NCBI GenBank assembly: GCA_902493795.1
Contig: CABUQZ010000003.1
Coordinates: forward strand, 1 to 64,000
Direction of reading: 5' to 3'
Origin: an uncultured Clostridium sp.
GTDB lineage: Bacteria > Bacillota_I > Bacilli_A > RF39 > UBA660
DNA: 64,000 nt
In this document: positions 50,070 to 57,429 of the stretch, piece after piece
Layout of the letters: each line of letters opens with the position of its first letter
Position numbering within the stretch: position 1 is the stretch's first letter
Position numbers and translations under genes: made by a program
The notes under the pieces: generated by a model
Database searches by the model: none
The model's input: only the letters and a program-made list of their open reading frames with translations
Told to the model about the DNA's origin: nothing

Positions 50070-52128
50070 AATCCTCCATATTATATACTTCATCATATAA
50101 ATCACTATTATCAAGTCTATGAGAAATTACTATTATTGTTTTATCTTTAAATTGTTTGAAAATATTATTTAATATTAACCTTTCTTTTTTTCTATCTATT
50201 TCACTAAATGTTTCATCTAAAATGTAGATATTACTGTTTTTTAAGAAAGTTCTTGCAAGAATTATTCTTTGTCTTTCTCCTCCACTTATATTTCTTGCAT
50301 TCTCTTCTAAAATCATATTATATCCACTTTTATTTTTACTTGTTATATCATCTAATAACATACATTTAGCTATTTCAATAATCTTATTTTTGTCACGTGC
50401 ATTTCTTATATTTAAATTTTCAAACAAAGTATTATTGAATAAATATTCATCTTGAGATACGTAAGTTATATCCTCTCTTAAATTCCATAAATTAACATCT
50501 GTTATATCTGTTTTCCCAATAAATATTTTACCTTTTCTTGTTTCATGAAAACCTGAAATTAATTTTGCTAATGTACTTTTTCCACATCCTGATGAACCTG
50601 TTATCAGAATTTTCTTTCCCTCTTTAAAAGTTGCACTAAAATTATTTAATATATATCTATCACCATGTTTAAAAGAAAGATCTTTGATTATGATGTCACC
50701 TTTAACATTTTTTATAGGATTTAAATCTAAATATAGTTTTTCTTCTTTTATATTAAGAAGTTCGTTTATACGTGAAATTGTTATTTTTGTTTTTTGTATT
50801 AATACATCAAAGTTTAAGATGTTTTTTAGTGATGACATATTATAAAATATAATGCTGTTAAATGTTATTAGGCTTGATAATTTAAGTTCATTTTTAATTA
50901 CTAGACTTCCACCCATTACTAGAATTATTAATGATACTAAACTTACTACTAAGTTATCTAAAGTTTGTTTATTGTTTATCTTTTTAGTGAAGTTAAAACT
51001 TACATTTAGATACTTATTATAAATAAGTGAATATTCTTCTGTTATCTTACTTAATATGTTTAAACTTTTAATTGTGTTTATTCCATTAATTAATTCAATT
51101 ATTATAGAATTTACTTTAGCATTTTCTTCTTTTAATTCTTTTAGGTCGTCATTTAAATACCTATTGTAAAATATCATCAAAATCGAATAAACAACTATAA
51201 TTGATAAGACAATAAATGATAAACTGGAGCTTATGTTAATAAGTGCAAAAAAAGTGACAATAGTTATTATTAAATCGATAAAAACTGTAGAAACAAAATC
51301 ACATATCGTTTCTTTCAGTTCCCCTAAATCTGCTATTCTTGATAGTATTTCTCCTGTGGTTCTATTTTTAAAATATATATGAGGAAGTGTTAGAATGTGA
51401 TTAAGCGAATCGTTTACAAGTATATAATCCAGCTTATGACTTATGAAGTATAATATTTTTTCTCTTGAAAACTCAATAATATTTTTAAGAGCATATATTG
51501 TAAAAAATATTAAAGACAAGACGAAAAGATTATTATAAGAACTATAAGTAATAACTCTATCTATAAGAAATTGAAAGTTAAATGAAATTATTATATTTAT
51601 TAAAGTGAATAGTATGGATAAAAACAATATTACATAAAATGTATTTTTGTTATCATAAATAAAGTTTTTTATCTTATGTTTTATTAAGTCATTTTCTCTC
51701 ATTATTGGAATAGTTCTATTTGGAGTAAAAAGTAAATAATTGTTTGTCGATATTGTTTTAAATTTATCTATATCCATCTTTATTATTCCTCTTGAGGGAT
51801 CTGCTATTGTTATAATGTCTTTTTTTCTATCTATTTTGTGAATTACTACAAAGTGTTTATATTTGTTATCTAATATAACATGGGCAATACATGGTAGATT
51901 TCTTTCTTCTAACTTTAAAACATCTCCACTTACACCTTGAGTATAAAAGCCTAACTTTTTCCCTGCTTCTAAAAGTGATAGAGCACTTACACCATTAGAT
52001 GTAGTATTTGTTAATGTTCTTAAATACTCTTTAGATACTAATCCACCATGACACTTGATAATAGTAAGTAATGCACATACTCCACAGTCTTTTGGACCAT
52101 CCTGTAAAACATATTCAAACTTTTTCAT
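50038..52128 (-). CDS. Peptidase-containing ABC transporter (C39, bacteriocin maturation and export)
   Basis: A 696-residue exporter. The N-terminal C39 peptidase has the catalytic Cys in DGPKDCGVCALL (about 14), the His in HFVVIHKIDR (about 93) and the Asp in TIADPSRG. Five or six membrane helices follow (about 155-420). The ATPase has Walker A ITGSSGCGKSTLA (about 510), signature NISGGERQRIILAR and Walker B NIYILDETFSEID. Such proteins cut leaders after Gly-Gly and export the mature peptide. GAGGAGG precedes the ATG. It is the first gene of the operon that also encodes the accessory protein and two matching peptides. Confidence 0.95.
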   Translation of the reverse strand: MKKFEYVLQDGPKDCGVCALLTIIKCHGGLVSKEYLRTLTNTTSNGVSALSLLEAGKKLGFYTQGVSGDVLKLEERNLPCIAHVILDNKYKHFVVIHKIDRKKDIITIADPSRGIIKMDIDKFKTISTNNYLLFTPNRTIPIMRENDLIKHKIKNFIYDNKNTFYVILFLSILFTLINIIISFNFQFLIDRVITYSSYNNLFVLSLIFFTIYALKNIIEFSREKILYFISHKLDYILVNDSLNHILTLPHIYFKNRTTGEILSRIADLGELKETICDFVSTVFIDLIITIVTFFALINISSSLSFIVLSIIVVYSILMIFYNRYLNDDLKELKEENAKVNSIIIELINGINTIKSLNILSKITEEYSLIYNKYLNVSFNFTKKINNKQTLDNLVVSLVSLIILVMGGSLVIKNELKLSSLITFNSIIFYNMSSLKNILNFDVLIQKTKITISRINELLNIKEEKLYLDLNPIKNVKGDIIIKDLSFKHGDRYILNNFSATFKEGKKILITGSSGCGKSTLAKLISGFHETRKGKIFIGKTDITDVNLWNLREDITYVSQDEYLFNNTLFENLNIRNARDKNKIIEIAKCMLLDDITSKNKSGYNMILEENARNISGGERQRIILARTFLKNSNIYILDETFSEIDRKKERLILNNIFKQFKDKTIIVISHRLDNSDLYDEVYNMEDYGYRSISKEL

Positions 52129-52196
52129 ATCTCACCTCCTCAATAACATTTTTATCTATAAGTATTTTATTTCCTAATTTTTTTTAAATTTTTAAC

Positions 52197-52236
52197 AAAA
52201 AAAGTGAATTTATGTAATCCATAAATCCACTTTTTT
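52197..52236 (-). terminator. Terminator of the zinc-ribbon array gene
   Basis: GTGGATTTATG pairs with CATAAATTCAC (one G-U) around five bases, with six A/T pairs outside and Ts on the minus strand. Confidence 0.85.
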
Positions 52237-52301
52237 CTTGTCATAAACCTATTTTATCTACTATAAATAATTCAATAAGGATAAGTTATTTCACCAATAT
52301 T

Positions 52302-53519
52302 TTACATTATTTTATTTCCGCAATAGCAACAATAAATAAACCCATTTTCAACTTTCTTGCCACATCTTGTACAAAATTTATTTTCTGTTTTATCATCTAA
52401 ATATGGTTTTTTTTGTCCGCATTTTGTGCAAAATTTACCGAAATTATTTGTACCGCATAAATTACATTTCCAACTGTTATTTATTATTTCTTGCGATTCT
52501 TTTTTCTTTTCACCACATTTTATGCAGAACTTACCAAAATTATCTGTTCCACATTTTTCGCATTTCCAGCTGTTTTCTTTTTTTTCTTGTGGTTCTTTTT
52601 TCTTTTCACCACAATTTATACAAAATTTACCAGAATTATCTGTTCCACATTTTTCGCATTTCCAGCTGTTTTCTATTTTTTGTTGTGGCTCTTTTTTCTT
52701 TTCACCACAATTTATACAATATTTACCAGAATTATCTGTTCCACACTTTTCGCATTTCCAGCTGTTTTCTATTTTTTCTTGCGGTTCTTTTTTCTTTTCA
52801 CCACAATTTATACAATATTCACCAGAATTATCTGTTCCACACTTTTCACATTTCCAGCTGTTTTCTATTTTTTGTTGTGGCTCTTTTTTCTTTTCGCCAC
52901 AATTTCTACAAAATTTACCAGAATTATCTGTTCCACACTTTTCGCATTTCCAGCTATTTTCTTTTTTTTCTTGTGGCTCTTTTTTCTTTTCGCCACAATT
53001 TATACAGAACTTACCAGAATTATCTGTTCCACATTTTTCACATTTCCATTTGGTTTCTACATCAATTGTTCTATTAGTATTCTTTTTTTCCTCATTTTGA
53101 TCTTCATTTACATTTATTGTATTTTTCTTCTTTTTATTATTAACATTTTCTTCTATTTCTTCTATTTTATCTTGTTTATTTTTTAAGAAATCATCCATTG
53201 CTTTAATTGATTCTTTCTTAGATAATCCAGTAATAGTTACATCTAATACATTACCATCTTTAAGATAAAGTACATATTTATTATTTTTATTCTTTTTATA
53301 ATTTGTAATCATTTCTTTTGAAATGCTTGCTTCAGGTTTTCCTTTTCCTTCAATAGCACTTCCTATAGCACCAAAAGCTGATGAAACCACTTTACTCTTT
53401 TTAAAAACATCAATACGATCTTCATAAAGTTCTAATGTTCCTTCAGGATTACCACCAAATCTATATTTGTGTGCATCATTTTCAGTGCCAATAAAATAAA
53501 TACAACTCACACTTACCAT
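52302..53519 (-). CDS. Protein with seven tandem zinc ribbons plus a terminal one
   Basis: A 405-residue protein. Residues 1-100 are a folded domain with GGNPEGTLELYEDRIDVFKK and AISKEMI-like beta text, similar to small PH-like (DUF4429-type) domains. A Lys/Asn-rich linker leads to seven 32-residue units of WKCEKCGTDNSGKFCINCGE type, each with four cysteines (CxxC...CxxC) and a KKKEPQEK spacer. A last different ribbon, FCTRCGKKVENGFIYCCYCG, ends the protein. Each unit should bind one zinc ion. The role may be protein or nucleic acid binding. GGAGG lies seven bases before the ATG, and a clear promoter precedes it. No partner is obvious. Confidence 0.85.
   Translation of the reverse strand: MVSVSCIYFIGTENDAHKYRFGGNPEGTLELYEDRIDVFKKSKVVSSAFGAIGSAIEGKGKPEASISKEMITNYKKNKNNKYVLYLKDGNVLDVTITGLSKKESIKAMDDFLKNKQDKIEEIEENVNNKKKKNTINVNEDQNEEKKNTNRTIDVETKWKCEKCGTDNSGKFCINCGEKKKEPQEKKENSWKCEKCGTDNSGKFCRNCGEKKKEPQQKIENSWKCEKCGTDNSGEYCINCGEKKKEPQEKIENSWKCEKCGTDNSGKYCINCGEKKKEPQQKIENSWKCEKCGTDNSGKFCINCGEKKKEPQEKKENSWKCEKCGTDNFGKFCIKCGEKKKESQEIINNSWKCNLCGTNNFGKFCTKCGQKKPYLDDKTENKFCTRCGKKVENGFIYCCYCGNKIM
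52377..53048 (-). repeat. Seven 96-base tandem repeats (zinc ribbons)
   Basis: Seven in-phase 96-base units counted from the Trp codon at 53048. The first five are nearly identical; the sixth and seventh (below about 52570) are diverged (FGKFC, CNLCGTNN). Plus-strand frames here are open only because of the repeat. Confidence 0.95.
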
Positions 53520-53537
53520 ATAAATACCTCCAGAACA

Positions 53538-53566
53538 TTTATAACATAAAATATACTTTTTTTCAA
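53538..53566 (-). promoter_or_regulatory. Promoter of the zinc-ribbon array gene
   Basis: TTGAAA (53561-53566) and extended -10 TGTTATAAA (TATAAA 53538-53543), 17-base spacer, on the minus strand. It lies 19 bases before the ATG. Confidence 0.7.
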
Positions 53567-53834
53567 TTTTATATAAATATGTACAAGTTAAATATTTTTA
53601 GTTTCATCTTAATCATTATTTACAATACTTTTATCATTAATTTAACTTTATTTTTTTATTTAAGAGATGAATTTTTTTAAAGAATACTGTAATTCGATTC
53701 AAAATATTTAGTATTTGATTGATTATAAGTTAAGAAGTAAAAAATGTTATATAAAGAATATATGATATTTTTAACTATTATATAAATTGTTTCTACATAT
53801 AAAACTTGAACACTTTATAAAATCAAAAAATAAT
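53567..53834. other. AT-rich intergenic stretch
   Basis: About 270 bases of very AT-rich sequence between the promoter at 53566 and the terminator at 53835. I see no open frame with a ribosome site, no tRNA and no strong hairpin. Confidence 0.5.
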
Positions 53835-53867
53835 AAAAAGCATCAACTCCTTGTAGAAATCGATACT
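53835..53867 (-). terminator. Terminator of the two-helix membrane protein gene
   Basis: Twelve pairs including several G-U pairs (arms 53839-53850 and 53856-53867, loop of five), then TTTTTATTATT on the minus strand. It resembles the hairpin at 57194-57228 in sequence and form. Confidence 0.75.
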
Positions 53868-53885
53868 TAATTTTTGTGTTTCATT

Positions 53886-54587
53886 TTAACTATTTCTATT
53901 ATTATTTCTTTTTCTTAAAACTAAAGGATGTCCTTTTTCTTCTCTATCTTCTTTTTCTCTTTGTGTTTTGTTAATGCTTCCTAAGTCATAGTAGTAATTT
54001 AAATTATCATTTAATGTATCCAATTTTTGTGAATCATTAACCTTTACTGTTCTAAATTCTTTAGACTCTTTTTCTCTAGATTTATCTTGTTCTAATCTTT
54101 TTAATTTTTCTTTTTCTTTTTCTATTTGATTTTTTAGAAAATCCAATTGACTATTAATTCCTTTTTCATATTTTATTGAGCTTTTATAACTACTATATAT
54201 TATATGTTCAAAAAGTGCAGCAACTGGAACCGTGCAAATTGATACTGGAATACAAAGTGACATAGCATTACTCATTGTTCCAAAAATTGTATCTACTGAT
54301 GTAGTAAAAGCATCAGGACCAATTAGCAAATATTCTAGAAGCATTGTACCTAGTGTTGACATTAATACTGATGTAGGAAGAATAACAGGAACATAGTGTT
54401 TATGACTATTTTTCTTGTATGACGTTCTTTCTTTTTCTAATTCTTGTATTTTTTTCTCCATCATTTCAATTAAGTTTTCTTGAGCTAATACTTCATCTAA
54501 ATTATCATAATATCCACTTAAAGTTTTTTTATTATTCTCATCACATATTATAACTTTTCCGTCAATGTAAATATATTCTTTATTCAT
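53886..54587 (-). CDS. Membrane protein with coiled coils, unknown function
   Basis: A 233-residue protein. The N-terminus (MNKEYIYIDGKVIICDENN) looks like a short beta domain, followed by a helix (about 34-56), two membrane helices (about 66-90 and 108-130), a long Lys/Glu coiled coil (about 135-180) and a polar basic tail ending RKRNNNRNS. No family is recognised. The first five residues, MNKEY, are shared with the 56-residue protein encoded 120 bases upstream. AGGGGAT precedes the ATG. It belongs to the orphan-gene segment at 52.3-57.1 kb. Confidence 0.65.
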   Translation of the reverse strand: MNKEYIYIDGKVIICDENNKKTLSGYYDNLDEVLAQENLIEMMEKKIQELEKERTSYKKNSHKHYVPVILPTSVLMSTLGTMLLEYLLIGPDAFTTSVDTIFGTMSNAMSLCIPVSICTVPVAALFEHIIYSSYKSSIKYEKGINSQLDFLKNQIEKEKEKLKRLEQDKSREKESKEFRTVKVNDSQKLDTLNDNLNYYYDLGSINKTQREKEDREEKGHPLVLRKRNNNRNS

Positions 54588-54706
54588 AATATCCCCTGTA
54601 ATTTGTTGTTATAGACACACTATATATAATTTAATCTTATTTTATATCAAAGTATTTTTGTAATATAATCTTCTCATTATTTTTTAAACATACTATTCTT
54701 ATCTTA

Positions 54707-54877
54707 TTATTTTATGATGTTACAATCAATAATCGTTTTTAAGTTACTATATACTTTATCAACTTCATCTTCTTTACCTTCAATTGCAACTACATTCATA
54801 AGAGGAGTTATGTATTTATCTATTTCAAAAGGAACAATATCCTTTACTTTAAAACTATATTCATATTCTTTATTCAT
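54707..54877 (-). CDS. Small protein (56 residues), unknown function
   Basis: A complete ORF from ATG 54877 (GGGTGA seven bases upstream) to TAA 54707. It begins MNKEYEYSFKVKDIVPFEID and ends CNIIK. It has a mixed alpha/beta look (FKVKDIVPF, NVVAIEG, EDEVDKVYSNLKTII), no membrane helix and one cysteine. The plus-strand frame over the same bases has no ribosome site and is discarded. It lies alone between two AT-rich gaps. Confidence 0.6.
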   Translation of the reverse strand: MNKEYEYSFKVKDIVPFEIDKYITPLMNVVAIEGKEDEVDKVYSNLKTIIDCNIIK

Positions 54878-55027
54878 TTTTTATTCACCCACTAATAAAA
54901 CAAGTATATTATAACACCTATTTATATATGTAAAATGTTGAGTTTCTTTTTTAATTCATTTATGTTTAATCACTTTATTAAGTATTTTTTATTAAATTTT
55001 AAAATGCAAAAAATGAGCATTATATTT

Positions 55028-56020
55028 TTACTTTTTTAACGATTTAACCTTTTCTTTTGCTTCTTGTATATCTTGCATTGTTACGCCAGGATTTAATCTT
55101 AAAGGTATTCTTGGTTCTTTTGTTTTTAAAATTGTAGATGATAAATATTTCAATTGTTCTAATGTATATTTATTAACTGGTAGATCTATACTATCAATTC
55201 TATAATTATTTTTACTTACGAATTTAGCTTCAACATATTGTAAAGAGATGTCATTTTTATCCGTTATTACAATTATTGCTTTACTACCACTAAGATTAAT
55301 ATTAAATTTCATATCAGTCAAATCAAAATTATCAATACATTGATTTACATAATTTAAAAATGTTGGATACTTTAATAAATTATATCCTTCAGATGAATTT
55401 AGGTGTTTTCTAAAGTAGTTAGAACCATCAGCAATTTGTTCTTTTATAAAATTACGAATATTTTCTTCACTAGATATTGATTGAAAATCTGAAATTCTTA
55501 ATGTTTCTTCACCATCATATTTTCTATCTTCCAAATGTAAAATAAATTTCTCTTCTGATTCTGTATATAATTTTTCTAATTCATATCTTGTTACATACCT
55601 AGTTTTTTTGGTTCCAGTTATAATTTTATTAAGTAATAGTGCTTCATTCTTGTCTTTAACTGCAAAACTTTCAACAATTGAATTATCACATACTCTTATA
55701 TATGGAACTTCAAAGTCAAGTAATTGGTTTACAAAATTAAATTTTCCAAATACCCCAACTCTTGAATAATGAGTGGGAATATTTGAGTATGGAAATTGTT
55801 TTCTTCTTTCGTCATCTAAATATTTATTAATTGCAACATGTGAGTCCACATTGTGAGAAAAAAGAATTCCATCTTTATTAAAAATTGTGATTTCATTTTT
55901 ATATGGAGTCATCACTTGAACACAATCATCACCAACATAATGACTTTCTATTCTTCTAACACAATTATCACCAATATAATGGTTTTCTATTTTTTTAACT
56001 AATTCTGATACTTTTTTCAT
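55028..56020 (-). CDS. Protein of unknown function, 330 residues
   Basis: A soluble-looking protein with no signal or membrane helix. The N-terminus holds an exact-phase 13-residue duplication (IENHYIGDNCVRR / IESHYVGDDCVQV, about 11-36). A middle part contains beta-like text with VGVFGKFNFVNQLL, and the C-terminus is Lys-rich and helical (GVTMQDIQEAKEKVKSLKK). No catalytic motif or family is recognised. AAAGG lies eleven bases before the ATG. Neighbours on both sides are also orphans separated by long gaps, suggesting separately gained genes. Confidence 0.65.
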   Translation of the reverse strand: MKKVSELVKKIENHYIGDNCVRRIESHYVGDDCVQVMTPYKNEITIFNKDGILFSHNVDSHVAINKYLDDERRKQFPYSNIPTHYSRVGVFGKFNFVNQLLDFEVPYIRVCDNSIVESFAVKDKNEALLLNKIITGTKKTRYVTRYELEKLYTESEEKFILHLEDRKYDGEETLRISDFQSISSEENIRNFIKEQIADGSNYFRKHLNSSEGYNLLKYPTFLNYVNQCIDNFDLTDMKFNINLSGSKAIIVITDKNDISLQYVEAKFVSKNNYRIDSIDLPVNKYTLEQLKYLSSTILKTKEPRIPLRLNPGVTMQDIQEAKEKVKSLKK

Positions 56021-56338
56021 AAATGTTAAACCTTTCTTGATAGCTAACTATTTTATCATACTATTTATAAATATTTATCAATTATCTATCTATTTTTTTA
56101 TCTTTAAACTCAAGATACAACTATCATTTTTTATTTCAAAGTAGTTTTATAAAAAGTTGATAAAATTAATTTATATTTATTTTAATTATTATTTATAATT
56201 TTATAAAGGTTTCAATATAGTTTATTTTATAGATTACATAATTAAGTTATTTCAAACTATTCCTTGCTAGTTAGGAAATAATAAAAAGCTTGTAACTTTT
56301 TTAAATAATATTTTAATAAATAATTATTAATTATGTGT
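56021..56338. other. AT-rich intergenic stretch, 318 bases
   Basis: It holds a weak hairpin with Ts just after the stop at 56339 (AAAAAG/CTTTTT, about 56283-56305) and a nested hairpin at about 56250-56282 (TTATTTC...GAAATAA with AACTA/TAGTT inside). I see nothing coding. Confidence 0.45.
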
Positions 56339-57040
56339 TTATTTAGTTAATATTTTTTTTAATATTTCCGTTTTTTCACTTCGATATATTTCATTAACAA
56401 ATTTGCTTAATGGAATGTATACAAGTTTATATTGATTGGTTTTAAATTTATTTATTAACACCTGATTCTCTTCATAATATTGTCTTATTTTTGATTGGTT
56501 TATTCTAATTTTTTCATCTTCTTCCTTTTTATTGTATTTTTCATACAATTCAATATTTGGCCATTTTATACCACTATATTTTATATCATCGGGATTTGTG
56601 TATGCCATCATAAAATGTACTATATCAAATCTTGAATATGAAAAAGTTCCATCATCAATGTTTTCAATCATTGCAACTTCTATCAAATCTCTATCAATTC
56701 TGTTACTTGTAAATCCATCGACCTCATTGTTCTCATTTACTACATTTTCACTATCAAATGTCAAATAAACTCCTTCTCCTAAATATTCCCTTATGTTTTT
56801 TGAATTAATAACTCTTGAGTATAGTTCATTATCGGAAAGTTGCATATGATTATTTTTTATTTTATTATAGACAATATTAAAGTCGATCAAAAGCGCAATT
56901 GTTCCATGAAAACCTTCTGAAAAAAACACTTTTTTTCTATTATCACCAATTAATCTTGAATTTCGTCCACAAGAAGGAACTATACCTTCAGCATAAACTC
57001 TTTCTATTGTGTTAATTGATGTTGACCTAAAACATTTCAT
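56339..57040 (-). CDS. Protein of unknown function, possible ADP-ribosyltransferase-like fold
   Basis: A 233-residue soluble protein. The N-terminal segment reads CFRSTSINTIERVYAEGIVP followed by a basic loop and VFFSEGFHGTIALLIDF. This order (aromatic-Arg-Ser/Thr, helix, GI.P turn, strand with FS) is reminiscent of ART or KptA-type NAD-binding folds such as those of toxin effectors, but I cannot see a complete H-Y-E or R-S-E triad. The C-terminal half is helical and charged. AGAGGAGTGA lies before the ATG and an extended -10 about 28 bases upstream. The assignment is weak. Confidence 0.6.
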   Translation of the reverse strand: MKCFRSTSINTIERVYAEGIVPSCGRNSRLIGDNRKKVFFSEGFHGTIALLIDFNIVYNKIKNNHMQLSDNELYSRVINSKNIREYLGEGVYLTFDSENVVNENNEVDGFTSNRIDRDLIEVAMIENIDDGTFSYSRFDIVHFMMAYTNPDDIKYSGIKWPNIELYEKYNKKEEDEKIRINQSKIRQYYEENQVLINKFKTNQYKLVYIPLSKFVNEIYRSEKTEILKKILTK

Positions 57041-57067
57041 AAGACTATCACTCCTCTTTAGTAAATA

Positions 57068-57076
57068 ATTATAACA
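57068..57076 (-). promoter_or_regulatory. Extended -10 promoter of the 233-residue orphan gene
   Basis: TGTTATAAT on the minus strand (TATAAT 57068-57073), with no convincing -35. Confidence 0.5.
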
Positions 57077-57193
57077 TACTTCTCCTACTCTTTTTCTCTT
57101 TTATTTAAGATTAGCCATACTATTTATAGATTGGTAGTTTTTCTTGTATCAAAAGATTTAGACAACTAAAACCCGATACTACCAACTTAAACA

Positions 57194-57228
57194 CTAAAAA
57201 AGTACCAACTTCTTTTGAAATTGATACT
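57194..57228 (-). terminator. Terminator of tRNA-Cys
   Basis: Twelve-pair stem (57201-57212 with 57217-57228) around four bases, then six Ts on the minus strand, 45 bases downstream of the tRNA. Confidence 0.85.
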
Positions 57229-57273
57229 TTGTATATAAGTCCTTAACTATAAAAGTTCGGACATATTTCCCAA

Positions 57274-57347
57274 TGGAGGGCCTAGTCGGATTTGAACCAA
57301 CGATCGGGGAGTTGCAGTCCCATGCCTTACCACTTGGCTATAGACCC
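57274..57347 (-). tRNA. tRNA-Cys (anticodon GCA)
   Basis: A 74-base cloverleaf. The acceptor GGGTCTA pairs with TAGGCCC, the anticodon loop is CTGCAAC, the discriminator is T as usual for Cys, and CCA is encoded. It stands alone with its own terminator. Confidence 0.93.
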
Positions 57348-57403
57348 ATAACACTATTAATATTCTATAATAAATTATAATATGTGTCAATAAAATTAAT
57401 TAC

Positions 57404-57429
57404 AAAAAAATAAGGATTTAGTCCTTATT
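57404..57429 (-). terminator. Terminator of the 550-residue membrane protein gene
   Basis: AATAAGGA (minus strand) pairs with TCCTTATT around five bases, then Ts. The stem includes the stop codon at 57418. Confidence 0.85.

Noticed and set aside
52357..53186. Three long plus-strand frames with repetitive protein text
   Set aside because: They are open only because they mirror the 96-base zinc-ribbon array on the minus strand; no ribosome sites and implausible composition.
54714..54914. 66-residue plus-strand ORF
   Set aside because: The minus-strand frame over the same bases has a ribosome site and better composition (54707-54877).
57131..57185. Eight-base inverted repeat TTGGTAGT/ACTACCAA
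   Set aside because: The arms are 39 bases apart with no T-run; too weak to name as an operator or attachment site.
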